Virus record (IMG/VR): IMGVR_UViG_3300014911_000008
Span: 1-53,993 of that record
Source of the DNA: a virus
Direction: 5' to 3' (one strand)
DNA length: 53,993 bases
The notes under the pieces were generated by a model. That model did no database searches. It was given only the letters and a program-made list of their open reading frames with translations, and was not told the origin of the DNA. Position 1 is the first letter of the stretch. Each line of letters starts with the position of its first letter. Position numbers and translations under genes: made by a program. Of the stretch, positions 1 to 8,158 are shown one piece after another.

Positions 1-1038
1 GTCAACGGCAAGAAGTACATGCATCTGGCGAAGACTTTCAACGTTAAAGGCGGTGCACCTGTCGGCAGCATCGTCACGATCACCTTCCACACCGTCAACT
101 GGTACATTGACAAGAAAAAAGGCCTTCAGTGGATTCGCGCTTACGAGCCGAAGTTCATCGAGAGGCGACCTCAACAGAAGCAGCCTGACAGTGCCAAGGA
201 CGTCATCGAGATCGCCCACAAGTTGGAGCTGCTACAGATCAAACGCCTTGAGGAGCTCCACTTGGCCTCCTTCAAGGCTTTCATGGACGACAAGCCACAC
301 GCCGCCGTCATGCAGAACCACTACCGAGGACGCTCCGTTCACCTGGATTTCAGAATTGCTGACGCCAAGAAAACCTACCTTCTTGGACTCACCGTCATGC
401 ATGAACGTCCAGGCCGCATCAAAGACGACGTCGACTCACTCAAGGAAGCGAAGCGCATCGAGAAGAACTGGGAGTATTACTTCAAGATGACAAACAAGCC
501 GCAGACCTACATTGCATCGCCGAGACGCAAACTGTGGGTCGAGTGGAAGGCTCCCGAGCCAATCGAATGGCTGACTGTCGAAGGCGTAGTTCCACCCGGC
601 AAAGTCGGCGCAACAAAGCGTGAGGCAGGTGTCTTCAGCATCGTTGATCGTCCTACCGTCTACATTGGCACTGTCAAACCGGACTTCGTTGAATTCTTCC
701 TCTATGGAAAGCGCTTCACCGGCCGATGGGTTGTGAGGCTGCTACCCAACCCGTGGATCGACGAGATGCCACGCGAGAAGTTCGTCTGGCTCATGTGGAA
801 GCCTGAGAACCAGATGCCGTATGTTCTGTCCAAACGCGCCGTCGAAAAGCAATGGATGCCTCCGGCCGGCATCAGTGCTCTGCCACCCGAAATTCGCCAG
901 CAGATACCCGAGGAGTACCAGTACTGGAAGGCGAAAACACCTAAGGAGCGCCGCGAGATCCGTGATGCACTTGTCGAAGCCATCCGCAAGGGCAAAGTGA
1001 AGATCAAGCCTGTCGAGGTGGTCAGACGTGTCAAGTGA
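1..1038 (+). CDS. DNA ligase OB-fold / LigD-type 3'-phosphoesterase-like protein, 5' partial
   Basis: The frame is open to the left edge, so the N-terminus is missing; the first in-window ATG is at 19. The visible start resembles the C-terminal OB-fold of ATP-dependent DNA ligases (HLAKTFNVK, then VGSIVTITF, WIRAYEPKFIERR and a QPDS-like end). From about residue 95 it matches the LigD 3'-phosphoesterase pattern: H-x6-H-x-DFR (NHYRGRSVHLDFR), a later EGVVPPGKVGATK loop and a closing GKRFTGRWVVRLL strand. Family knowledge: such domains trim 3' ends in NHEJ. Here the gene sits immediately upstream of the capsid protease and capsid genes, so a packaging or end-processing role is an inference. The nucleotidyltransferase lysine motif is not in view. 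Confidence 0.6.
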   Translation, partial: VNGKKYMHLAKTFNVKGGAPVGSIVTITFHTVNWYIDKKKGLQWIRAYEPKFIERRPQQKQPDSAKDVIEIAHKLELLQIKRLEELHLASFKAFMDDKPHAAVMQNHYRGRSVHLDFRIADAKKTYLLGLTVMHERPGRIKDDVDSLKEAKRIEKNWEYYFKMTNKPQTYIASPRRKLWVEWKAPEPIEWLTVEGVVPPGKVGATKREAGVFSIVDRPTVYIGTVKPDFVEFFLYGKRFTGRWVVRLLPNPWIDEMPREKFVWLMWKPENQMPYVLSKRAVEKQWMPPAGISALPPEIRQQIPEEYQYWKAKTPKERREIRDALVEAIRKGKVKIKPVEVVRRVK

Positions 1039-1471
1039 CGGGCCAGCTACACGAGCGGATAGTGTAGTCACAGAAGCAGAACCTAAAGTAGTCGTTGCCA
1101 CTATTCGCGTCTTCCACAGACTCGACTACGTGTACCTTGCACCTCACATTATCCTGAAAGGTACCATCAACATTCCACATACACGTCGAGGACCCTACAT
1201 CATCCTCAACGGCTGGCAACGCTACAAGCAACTACGCGAACGGTATCCACAACTTCACCATCCCAATTTCTCGCTCATCGATCGGTTAGCCGTCCTAAAG
1301 CACAACTTGACATCCCGTCAGATGCTGTCTCATCCTGAAGCTGCCGATCTCCTACTCGAGCTCGTAGAACGAAACCGCAGAACACCACATCAGACACTTC
1401 TCGAGTTCCTTGTTCGCGGCGAAATGTTCCGCCAAGCAAGACTTATCAAGATGATGTCGGATAGAAGGTGA
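1028..1471 (+). CDS. hypothetical protein
   Basis: A 147-residue protein starting at a GTG that overlaps the upstream stop by 11 nt, so translation is probably coupled. The N-terminal 20 residues look disordered; the middle has a beta-rich stretch (VYLAPHIILKG, GPYIILNGWQRYKQL) and the C-terminal 60 residues are helical and basic. I do not recognise a family. It lies between two phosphoesterase-like genes and ends on a GTGA overlap with the next one, so it belongs to the head operon. Confidence 0.6.
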   Translation: MSSDGPATRADSVVTEAEPKVVVATIRVFHRLDYVYLAPHIILKGTINIPHTRRGPYIILNGWQRYKQLRERYPQLHHPNFSLIDRLAVLKHNLTSRQMLSHPEAADLLLELVERNRRTPHQTLLEFLVRGEMFRQARLIKMMSDRR

Positions 1472-2049
1472 TAGAAGTGGAATACGAATACGTCGTAAGG
1501 CTCGGCAATGAACTGACAGTGATGCGGCTGCCCGAGTCAACAAGCTACCTGGACGTCCACGAAGTGTGGCTCGCAGATGAGCCACCGATAATTGAGCAGC
1601 CCGTCACTGTGAAGGGCATCTACCAGCACCAATGGTGGAAAGGACGCAAGCTGATAAGGGTCGGTCCCAGCGAGGAATACTGGATAATCAAGATCGACTG
1701 GAAGCCTAACAAACCGCTGATGGCGTTCGTATGCCGCGACGACCTCCGTGCCGCTGACTCAACAAGTGCAATCTTCGAATGGGCCGACCGATCATGGTGG
1801 AACAAAGGAGTGAAAGGTCCAGAGTATCTGCCGCCTGGAGGTCCAGGCAATCCGACGAAGAACACGCCTGCATGGATCGAACGGATCGACTCGGGTACAG
1901 TTCGCATCTATTCGATGAGTGACATGTTCGGGAAGTTTGACATACGGTTCAAGAAGTTGAAAGGTCACTTCGTGGCAATACGGCGAGATGAGAGATTGAA
2001 CCTATGGACAATCCGAAGAGAGGAATCGGGTCCTGAGGTGAGAGGATGA
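1468..2049 (+). CDS. phosphoesterase-like C-terminal domain protein
   Basis: 193 residues, GTG start on a 4-nt GTGA overlap with the previous gene. The C-terminal third (GTVRIYSMSDMFGKFDIRF, KKLKGHFVAIRRDE, LWTIRREE) has the same strand order as the end of the phosphoesterase-like protein at 1-1038 and of LigD phosphoesterase domains, where a substrate-side loop precedes L-x-G-x-(W/F)-x-L/A-x-R. The H-x-DFR catalytic segment is absent, so this is either a degenerate copy or a structural relative. Upstream neighbour of the capsid protease. Confidence 0.5.
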   Translation: MIEVEYEYVVRLGNELTVMRLPESTSYLDVHEVWLADEPPIIEQPVTVKGIYQHQWWKGRKLIRVGPSEEYWIIKIDWKPNKPLMAFVCRDDLRAADSTSAIFEWADRSWWNKGVKGPEYLPPGGPGNPTKNTPAWIERIDSGTVRIYSMSDMFGKFDIRFKKLKGHFVAIRRDERLNLWTIRREESGPEVRG

Positions 2050-3347
2050 AAACTCGGACACAAGATGCAACGGAGGAAGTGAATGAGGTCAAGAATACGG
2101 TAAGCAAACAGATCTCGCTAAGTGGCTTCGAATGGCAACGAATCGGCAACGTGCTCAAGATCAAGGGCACGTTGCTTGAGACAGGAGTATGGACCGGACT
2201 CGACGGAATACCGACTTACTTCCCGTTGGATGTCATACATGAAAAGTCCCATACAATGGTCGGAAAGCGCATAAAGCGCAGGCACCAAGACACGGATGAG
2301 TCCGTAATCGGATTCGTAACAGCCGTCCGCAACACGCCCAAAGGAGCCGAATTCGAAGGAATCATCTTTGATCAGCAGGCCATAGATGAAATCGAGCTCG
2401 GAATCGCAAATGGCCTCAGCATCGAGGCCGATGTCATCTGCGATGAAGCTCAAGGTCAAGCCATCGTGAAGGACCTCACGTTCACAGCTGTTGCCGTGGT
2501 CGAAAATCCGGCATGCCCGACGTGCCGGATCGAAGCCGCGAGACCTATAAAGATGGAGGTGAAGAAAACGTCTGAGCTGGCTGACAAGCCAACGAGAACA
2601 GAGTTCTTCGACTGGCTCAAGGAACAGCTCAAGAATGCCGGCATACCCGACGAGTACATCAGCAAAGTCATCGACGTGTTAAAGAAGGCCATAAAGACAC
2701 CGTATCCGTACCCGTATCCTTCTCCGGAGGCCTATCCCGGCCCGGAGAAGAAGGAGGCTGAACTGGAAAAGCCAACAAGAGCACAGTTCCTGCGGTGGCT
2801 CAGAAATCAACTGAAGAAGGCCGGCATCAGTGCGGACGACGTGAAGAAGGTAATGGACATCCTGAAGAAAGCAATTAAGACTCCGTATCCGTATCCCTAT
2901 CCGTCTCCTAAAAAGATGGAGGAGGGTGAAATGTCCGAGTTAGAGAAAGAGCTTGAAGAGAAAGAGAGTGAGCTAGAGGCTGCCAAGAGCGAGCTTGAGC
3001 AGGCCAAGGCCAGAATCAGCGAGTTAGAGTCAAAGATCAAGGAGTACGAGGCCAAGCTCAACGACTACGAGGAGAAGATCAAGGCGATAAAGCTAGCAGA
3101 GATCAAAGCGCTTGTCGAGGAGATCAAGAAGATCGATGAATCATTTGACGCCGAGAAGTTCCTTGAGGGTGTTGAGGACCTCGACATGCGCAAGAAGCTC
3201 CTGAAGAACTACCTCGAGAACATCAAGAAGTTTGCAGACATGACGGTGAAGTTGTCAGTGGACGAAGGAGAGTCCGTTGAGGCAAAGGTACAGAAAGTCC
3301 TCTCAGAGATGGGTATCTCAGATGTAAAAGCACTCATAGAGGGGTGA
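2046..3347 (+). CDS. capsid maturation protease fused to scaffold (XkdF-like)
   Basis: 433 residues, ATG on an ATGA overlap. Residues about 20-170 resemble XkdF-type prohead serine proteases: DVIHEKSHTMVGKRI, IGFVTAVRN, GIIFDQQAIDEIELG, then GLSIEAD and LTFTAVAVVENPACP, the usual beta-strand signature around the catalytic Ser/His. Residues about 180-290 hold two near-identical modules (KPTRxxF, W-L-x(N/E)QLKxAGI, KAIKTPYPYPYPSP). Residues about 295-433 are a long charged coiled coil typical of scaffolds (ELEKELEEKESELEAAKSEL). The placement directly before decoration and capsid genes fits a protease-scaffold that is cleaved during maturation. The proline/tyrosine linkers are unusual. Confidence 0.8.
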   Translation: MKTRTQDATEEVNEVKNTVSKQISLSGFEWQRIGNVLKIKGTLLETGVWTGLDGIPTYFPLDVIHEKSHTMVGKRIKRRHQDTDESVIGFVTAVRNTPKGAEFEGIIFDQQAIDEIELGIANGLSIEADVICDEAQGQAIVKDLTFTAVAVVENPACPTCRIEAARPIKMEVKKTSELADKPTRTEFFDWLKEQLKNAGIPDEYISKVIDVLKKAIKTPYPYPYPSPEAYPGPEKKEAELEKPTRAQFLRWLRNQLKKAGISADDVKKVMDILKKAIKTPYPYPYPSPKKMEEGEMSELEKELEEKESELEAAKSELEQAKARISELESKIKEYEAKLNDYEEKIKAIKLAEIKALVEEIKKIDESFDAEKFLEGVEDLDMRKKLLKNYLENIKKFADMTVKLSVDEGESVEAKVQKVLSEMGISDVKALIEG

Positions 3348-3355
3348 GGTGAGAA

Positions 3356-3787
3356 ATGGCACTCGTACAACATGAGGAAAGCGTCTATGTGACCTGCAGT
3401 GATGCACTAGACGACTACGGCTACGTCCTCTCCCTACAGTCTTCAGGCAACGCCCACAAGTGCACGAACACTGAGCTACCAATAGGCATCGCGCTGACCA
3501 GTACGAAGGATCCAATAACTGGAACTGCCCAGTCCGATCAGAAGGTGGCCATAGTACGCAGAGGCGTTGCCTACGTTAAGCTCGACGACGCAAACAGCTC
3601 AATAAGTCCTGGGGACCTCGTCGGCGTATCTTCGACAGCTGGATACGTCGACAAACTAACAGTGGACACAACTGATGCAGAAAGTCTCTGGTCAAGCCTA
3701 CGAAAAGCAGTTGGCATCGCGCTAGAAAGCAAGTCAGCGAACGCGGGCGGAAAGATAAAAGTCCTGCTACTATTAGGAGGTGTGTAA
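3356..3787 (+). CDS. capsid decoration protein (DUF2190-like)
   Basis: 143 residues after a GAGGTGA ribosome site. The sequence is beta-rich with the arrangement of phage head-stabilisation proteins: VTCSDALDDYGYVLSL, a central PIGIALTSTKDP, VAIVRRGVAYVKL, SPGDLVGVSSTAGYVDKL and a glycine-rich end with KVLLLLGG. It sits between protease-scaffold and major capsid protein, the standard position of these trimeric or monomeric capsid cement proteins. Confidence 0.75.
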   Translation: MALVQHEESVYVTCSDALDDYGYVLSLQSSGNAHKCTNTELPIGIALTSTKDPITGTAQSDQKVAIVRRGVAYVKLDDANSSISPGDLVGVSSTAGYVDKLTVDTTDAESLWSSLRKAVGIALESKSANAGGKIKVLLLLGGV

Positions 3788-3790
3788 GCC

Positions 3791-4693
3791 ATGGCAGACG
3801 AATACACGAAGATGTTAGCTGAAGGAATCAAGAAGCTTCAGGCGACGACTACGGACGACGCCATCAAACGTGAGATCGTCAAGCAGCTCATCTACAAGAG
3901 AGCCGACTTCATCAGTGCAGGAGTCAAGGTAGTCGGCGTACAGCAATTCGACAACCTTGACATCAAATACGCAATGCCCAGTGAGGCTTCCGTTGAGTAT
4001 CCAGTACCAGAAGGTGCAGGCGCCTCACTAAGCCTGATCGACTGGACCGAATTCACCTTCAGCATGCAGAAAGCCGAAGGCCGCTTCATGATCACTGATG
4101 AGGCCAGAATACGGGGCGTCGACAACGTCCAGTGGCAAATCTCAATACGACGCCTCGGTGAGTCTCTGGCCTACGAGAAGGACAAGAACATCCTGGACAC
4201 ACTAATAAACGGTGCAGGGAATACGTTCTCGGCATCAGCAACATGGGACACTGCAACGGCCTCCCAGATAACTGCCGACATCGCCAAAGGACTCAATTAT
4301 GTGATGTCGGCAAAGGGCGTCGTTGACTCCGACATAAACAGAGTCGCACTTGTCCTGCCAATGAAGGCATGGACAGGGCTTCTCAGAGTCGTCGAGATAG
4401 GCAACATCAACAGAAGCATCCGTGACTTCATCGAGGACGGATACGGCATACAGATCCTACCGAGCAAGTACCTAACAACTGACGCGATAATGCTCGTGAA
4501 AGGTGCTGAGACAGCAATCCATGCAGTGCTCCGGCCACCTGCAGGCATACCTCTCGTCGAACAGAAGAGACACGAAGGCGTCGGCACAGAGTACATCGTC
4601 AGGCAGTTCTTCAACACGAAGGTCATACCTGAGAGCTCCTCACAGACCAGTTCGACCAACAGAATCTGCGTAATCGAGGACGTAGCCAGCTAA
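3791..4693 (+). CDS. major capsid protein, HK97 fold
   Basis: 300 residues preceded by GGAGGTG. The pattern is that of HK97-fold capsid proteins: a helical N-arm (about residues 1-45), an E-loop-like stretch around VEYPVPEGAGASLSLIDWTEF, a long spine helix (SIRRLGESLAYEKDKNILDTL, followed by INGAG), a P-domain helix at DIAKGLNYVMSAKG, and an A-domain ending in ILPSKYLT, AIMLVKGAETAIHAVLRPP and YIVRQFFNTKV. The length suits a form without a large delta domain, the scaffold being supplied by the preceding gene. A T9 tract follows, which suggests high expression with termination after this gene. Confidence 0.88.
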   Translation: MADEYTKMLAEGIKKLQATTTDDAIKREIVKQLIYKRADFISAGVKVVGVQQFDNLDIKYAMPSEASVEYPVPEGAGASLSLIDWTEFTFSMQKAEGRFMITDEARIRGVDNVQWQISIRRLGESLAYEKDKNILDTLINGAGNTFSASATWDTATASQITADIAKGLNYVMSAKGVVDSDINRVALVLPMKAWTGLLRVVEIGNINRSIRDFIEDGYGIQILPSKYLTTDAIMLVKGAETAIHAVLRPPAGIPLVEQKRHEGVGTEYIVRQFFNTKVIPESSSQTSSTNRICVIEDVAS

Positions 4694-4735
4694 GCGAGCT
4701 GACCGATCAGTGACGCCTTCCCCTAAGTTCCCCGA

Positions 4736-4744
4736 TTTTTTTTT
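4736..4744 (+). terminator. T-tract terminator after capsid gene
   Basis: Nine consecutive T residues about 45 nt downstream of the capsid stop and just before the next ribosome site. Archaeal RNA polymerase terminates at U-rich tracts without needing a hairpin. This is the only long T run I noticed in the morphogenesis arm. Confidence 0.6.
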
Positions 4745-4780
4745 GTGCTCGTTTAGTCTCCTGTTAGTGAGGTGTCCTCT

Positions 4781-5158
4781 ATGAGTGAGTTCCGCCCGGT
4801 TGAGGCCACATTCATTTACACACCGCAAAACGAAGTTACTCTCACCGAAAGCGGCGGCGCTAATCCCACTCACACAAGTCAGGCATTTGATTGTGAGCGT
4901 GCACGTACAATCGTCTTGCAAGTCATCCACAACTACGATGAAAGCGAAAGTACCGACCTGGACGTCCTTGTCTATACAAGCATCGACGGCGTCACATTCG
5001 ACACCGAGCCCTACACAGGTCTTAACATTGGCAGTGACACCGTCAAATCGATTCCCATCTCACCGGGCTTTCGGTACGCAAAGATCTTCGTACGCAACAA
5101 CGACGCCTCACATTCTACGAAAGTCACAACTAAGCTGTGCGTGGTGACCAGCAAGTGA
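4781..5158 (+). CDS. small beta-sandwich virion protein
   Basis: 125 residues. I choose the ATG at 4781, 7 nt after GAGGTG; a GTG nine bases earlier lies in the ribosome site. The protein is all-beta by pattern (TIVLQVIHNYDE, LDVLVYTSIDG, KSIPISPGFRYAKIFVRN, TKLCVVTSK) with no signal peptide. It lies between the capsid gene and fibre-like genes, so a head fibre, neck or tail-tip accessory role is likely. No family is firmly recognised. Confidence 0.6.
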   Translation: MSEFRPVEATFIYTPQNEVTLTESGGANPTHTSQAFDCERARTIVLQVIHNYDESESTDLDVLVYTSIDGVTFDTEPYTGLNIGSDTVKSIPISPGFRYAKIFVRNNDASHSTKVTTKLCVVTSK

Positions 5159-5691
5159 GACGTCCACTTCTCCAGCCATACGAACTCCTTTATGTCTCAC
5201 GTTGCGATCACGACTCCTATGTCTTCGTGCCGTATGACGCCACCGAAACCTGTACTCCCGAAGATTACGATCTTACAGGCATCCACAACATTTACTGCTT
5301 TTTCAGTTCCGACTTCGTCGAATTTCTATTCCTGTCACGTCCACCTTTCGACTGGTCATACGAGTCGTCAAATGGCAAGATTTCTCGCGCAATATTCGAC
5401 CTTCGTGCTGGCACACAAGTCTTTGGCGGCTCGCTCTACTTCGACACCAGCAAACTCGAAGACGGAACTCCACGGTTCCTCAACATGATTGTTTCGCTTC
5501 TCAAACCGTTCATTTACGAGCTCAGTCTCACAGTCACAGTAGGCGAAACATCTGTAGGTTCAGGTTTCGTCACACGTGGCAAACCGTTCCAGATTTACAT
5601 AGGTGATGTTTCCGTCGGTCAAGGCATCTTCCCGGTCACGAAGTCATTCGACGTGATGATTGGTGATACACAGGTCGGGGAGGGATCGTGA
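5155..5691 (+). CDS. putative virion accessory protein with repeated beta motifs
   Basis: Start taken as GTG 5155, overlapping the previous stop (GTGA) with GGTGA 8 nt upstream; GTG 5137 is an alternative. About 178 residues. The C-terminal half has three parallel units, VTVGETSVGSG, IYIGDVSVGQG and VMIGDTQVGEG, each ending in V-G-x-G, which looks like a small repeated beta-strand adaptor leading into the next protein. Position suggests a fibre base or adaptor for the beta-helix protein that follows. Confidence 0.55.
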   Translation: MRRPLLQPYELLYVSRCDHDSYVFVPYDATETCTPEDYDLTGIHNIYCFFSSDFVEFLFLSRPPFDWSYESSNGKISRAIFDLRAGTQVFGGSLYFDTSKLEDGTPRFLNMIVSLLKPFIYELSLTVTVGETSVGSGFVTRGKPFQIYIGDVSVGQGIFPVTKSFDVMIGDTQVGEGS

Positions 5692-6191
5692 TGAGCATCA
5701 CACTTCGAAGTGAGCACTTTAAACGTGACTTCGACTACTTGATCTACAAGGATGGAGACTACTACAAAATCCTTAACGGTGACTCGTTGGCCATAGACTA
5801 TAAGGATGAGGACGCCGCGACTGCCATTGCAAAAGCGATAGAGTATTCGGAAGGTGGAAAGATTTTTCTTAAGAACGCCGAGTACCCTCTTTCTTCTGTA
5901 GTCAGCCTAAAGAGTAATATCTTATTAGAATCAGAGGGAAACGCTATTTTAAGAGCTAATAACGACGATGGAGCTTTGAAAGCAGAGGGAGCAGAAAACA
6001 TCCTCATTAGAAATCTCAAGATAGTCGGCTATGACTATACAAAAGGTATAGGATTGCACCTTAAAGACTGCAATAGATGTCGAATTGAAAATGTCTATTT
6101 TGAGGAGTTCAACGATATATGCTATTTGCAAAACACGAATCAGAGCATTGTACAGAATTGTAGTTTAGACGGGCCGGTGGAACCGCTCTGA
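5691..6191 (+). CDS. beta-helix receptor-binding protein, N-terminal part (frameshifted)
   Basis: N-terminal piece of a right-handed parallel beta-helix (pectate-lyase-like) protein. ATG 5691 follows GGGAGG by 6 nt; GTG 5688 is the alternative. Residues about 45-165 give rungs with the expected spacing (GKIFLKNAEYPLSSV, NAILRANNDDGALK, IRNLKIVGYDY, RIENVYFEEFND, IVQNCSLDG). The frame stops at 6191, but the same beta-helix continues without loss of a rung in the frame used by the following ORF, so one base appears missing or a -1 shift occurs near 6171-6176. The stretch from about 5900 is visibly richer in A/T than its neighbours, which suggests recent acquisition. Confidence 0.7.
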   Translation: MSITLRSEHFKRDFDYLIYKDGDYYKILNGDSLAIDYKDEDAATAIAKAIEYSEGGKIFLKNAEYPLSSVVSLKSNILLESEGNAILRANNDDGALKAEGAENILIRNLKIVGYDYTKGIGLHLKDCNRCRIENVYFEEFNDICYLQNTNQSIVQNCSLDGPVEPL

Positions 6192-6214
6192 ATGTCGTCG
6201 GAGATTATAATAAG

Positions 6215-7054
6215 GTGGTTGCAAACCATCTGATTGACGGTATTTACTTTGGAATAAATATTCTCGGCAACTACGCAACAATCTCAAACAACTCGATTCA
6301 CTTCGCAGTATACGATGGCATCAGGCTCTGTGAAGTCTACTATGCCACTATTATCGGCAATGTGATCCGGGACGCCTGGTGTCCAATAACTCCACGCCGT
6401 TCACATCATGTCTCAATAATAGGTAATGTAGTCGAATATGCGAGACAACACGGAGCTATCTACCTCGAATATGGTGGCAGTCATATCGAAATAATTGGTA
6501 ATGATCTATGCAACTGTTATGGTCCAGGAATCCAGGCAGAAGCTTCCTATGAACAACTCACAGATGTCATCATAAAAGGAAATGCTATTATTGGCAACAA
6601 CACTGAAAATGTAGCTGAAAAAGGCGGTATCTGGATACATGGAAGTAATGAAAAGCACCACATCATGATAGTCGGCAACATCATTAGAGACAATAAACAG
6701 CAAGACATCATAGTCGATTCTAATTCTTATGGAACAGTCATCATGTTTAATGACTTTCGGAATTCAACAGCTCCTAAAATTATCACAGACAATGGAATTG
6801 GAACAATAATCAAGGGTAATCTAGGCTTTGTAACTGAGAACGACGGTGAAGCAACGATCGCGGCAGGTTCAACCTACGTCGACGTCGAACACGGACTCGA
6901 CATCACTCCAGACGAAAACCGAATACGCATAACACCAAAGGACAACCTCAACGGCAGAAATTGGTGGATTAGCGACGTCAACGATACCACCTTCCGCATA
7001 AATATCAGCTCAAGTGACACCGTAGATCACGTTTTCGGATGGTCATATGCGTAG
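6215..7054 (+). CDS. beta-helix receptor-binding protein, C-terminal part (frameshifted)
   Basis: Continuation of the beta-helix begun at 5691. The frame is open from about 6164, giving AGGTALNVVGDYN directly after the SLDG of the upstream piece. Rungs of 22-23 residues repeat (KVVANHLIDGIYFGIN, TISNNSIHFAVYDGI, TIIGNVIRDAW, SIIGNVVEYARQHGAI, IEIIGNDLCN, VIIKGNAIIGN, IMIVGNIIRDN). The last 70 residues form a separate beta domain (VDVEHGLDITP, INGRNWW-like and FRINISSSDT) as in trimerising fibre tips. The GTG at 6215 has no clear ribosome site, so independent translation is doubtful. Probable role: host-surface recognition or polysaccharide cleavage. Confidence 0.7.
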   Translation: MVANHLIDGIYFGINILGNYATISNNSIHFAVYDGIRLCEVYYATIIGNVIRDAWCPITPRRSHHVSIIGNVVEYARQHGAIYLEYGGSHIEIIGNDLCNCYGPGIQAEASYEQLTDVIIKGNAIIGNNTENVAEKGGIWIHGSNEKHHIMIVGNIIRDNKQQDIIVDSNSYGTVIMFNDFRNSTAPKIITDNGIGTIIKGNLGFVTENDGEATIAAGSTYVDVEHGLDITPDENRIRITPKDNLNGRNWWISDVNDTTFRINISSSDTVDHVFGWSYA

Positions 7055-7064
7055 GTGATGCTCC

Positions 7065-7355
7065 ATGACGAAACGCCCTACGCTTCGTGAACGTGTTGCC
7101 GCATTGGAAGTCGCAGTCGCCGATCTCAAATCATCTGTCGACGACCTCCGACAAAGCTTCCGTCAGAACTCACGAACCATCTACGCCAAACTCGACAACC
7201 TAGAATCTCATGTCAACCAAATCCTCGGAGCCCTTGACGGCTTCAATCCTGGTCTCCATCGCAAGGAAAAAGCCGCCATTACTGTTGCCGTCATCACTGG
7301 CCTCTCCAGTATCATCGCCACACTCCTCCAAGTTCTTCCAGCGATTCTCCACTAA
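7065..7355 (+). CDS. XhlA/holin-like coiled coil with C-terminal membrane helix
   Basis: 96 residues, ATG 5 nt after AGGTGAT. Residues about 8-60 form a heptad-rich coiled coil (RERVAALEVAVADLKSSVDDL); residues about 70-92 are a single hydrophobic segment (ITVAVITGLSSIIATLLQVL). This is the architecture and size of XhlA-type haemolysin/holin partners. A lysis role is inferred from that architecture alone; a tail-membrane anchor would look the same. Confidence 0.55.
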   Translation: MTKRPTLRERVAALEVAVADLKSSVDDLRQSFRQNSRTIYAKLDNLESHVNQILGALDGFNPGLHRKEKAAITVAVITGLSSIIATLLQVLPAILH

Positions 7356-7394
7356 ACTTATCAAATTGCTCTCAACATAATTTTGTGACCAAAA

Positions 7395-7766
7395 TTGAAT
7401 GACTGCGAGCTAGGTTACATCGCTGCACTCATCGATCTGCACGGCTACGTCGGCGTCCTGTTCGATCGCCAGACTGGACACTACAATCCCTATTTGCGTA
7501 TCGTCGGCAAGCGGTCTCACCTACTGCGCATCTCGCAACGACTCCGCGTATTTAGCGGACCCTACGACATCAACGATCGATGGGCCTACCTCACCATACG
7601 AAGGGTCAACCTTCTCCGCGAGGTGCTCACAGCCATCTCGCCACACCTAATCCTGAAAGCCGAAAACGTGCAGAAAGTTTTGCCATTCGTCAACTACAGA
7701 GCCGACAACCTTTACACGCGCAACAAACTTGCAGAATTGCAGCTGCTCCGTGAGGTGATTGGATGA
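7395..7766 (+). CDS. single-motif LAGLIDADG-like protein, probably inactive
   Basis: 123 residues. The only available start is TTG 7395, just after an in-frame stop. Residues about 6-18 (LGYIAALIDLHGYVGV) match the LAGLIDADG helix of homing endonucleases, and the following beta strands and helices (YLRIVGKRSHLLRISQRL, WAYLTIRRVNLLREVL) fit a one-motif domain of about 120 residues. The second acidic residue of the motif, which binds the catalytic metal, is histidine here, so cleavage activity is doubtful. It ends on an ATGA overlap with a connector gene, so it is embedded in the structural operon, not an obvious free mobile insert. Confidence 0.5.
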   Translation: MNDCELGYIAALIDLHGYVGVLFDRQTGHYNPYLRIVGKRSHLLRISQRLRVFSGPYDINDRWAYLTIRRVNLLREVLTAISPHLILKAENVQKVLPFVNYRADNLYTRNKLAELQLLREVIG

Positions 7767-8158
7767 CGGTCACAGTTTCCGACGTTCGCGAACTTCTCAA
7801 AGACTTACCGTCCGAATACGTCTCTGACGACGTCATCCAGAAACAAATCGAGGTCGCACAGTTCATCGTGAACAAGGAGAAGTCAAGTCAGGCCTCGGAC
7901 AGTGACGTTGATCAGGCCGTACTGCTCAATGCAGCGTTCTTGACACTTACAGCCTACGCAAGTGAAGTCGAACGAAGCCTCGGAGTTGTGTCGCCGTCAT
8001 TGAATACTCTGATAGAGCGGTATAAAGTCATGGCAGACCTAGCACTCAAATACGTGAAGAGGGGTTCGGACGCACCTTATCCACATGCGCGTCTCGGCGA
8101 TAGCCTCTGGGACTACGTTAAGACGCAATATGGCTACTATGCGAGGGCTCAGGCATGA
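7763..8158 (+). CDS. head-tail connector, gp6-like adaptor
   Basis: 131 residues on an ATGA overlap. An all-helical protein with the ordering of phage head-completion adaptors: SDVRELLKDLPSEYVSDDVIQKQIE, then VDQAVLLNAAFLTLTAYASEV and LIERYKVMADLALKYVKRG, and a C-terminal tail. Position before a tail-completion-like gene supports this. The call is by fold pattern and context; sequence identity to a named family was not tested. Confidence 0.6.
   Translation: MTVTVSDVRELLKDLPSEYVSDDVIQKQIEVAQFIVNKEKSSQASDSDVDQAVLLNAAFLTLTAYASEVERSLGVVSPSLNTLIERYKVMADLALKYVKRGSDAPYPHARLGDSLWDYVKTQYGYYARAQA

Noticed and set aside
19-1038. ATG 19 as the true start of the first gene
   Set aside because: The frame is open to base 1 and the first residues already match the middle of a ligase OB-fold, so the gene is truncated by the window edge.
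6161-6230. A second BHB intron in the beta-helix gene
   Set aside because: Rung spacing is preserved with a single-base shift and no paired stem flanks the site, so no excised segment is needed.
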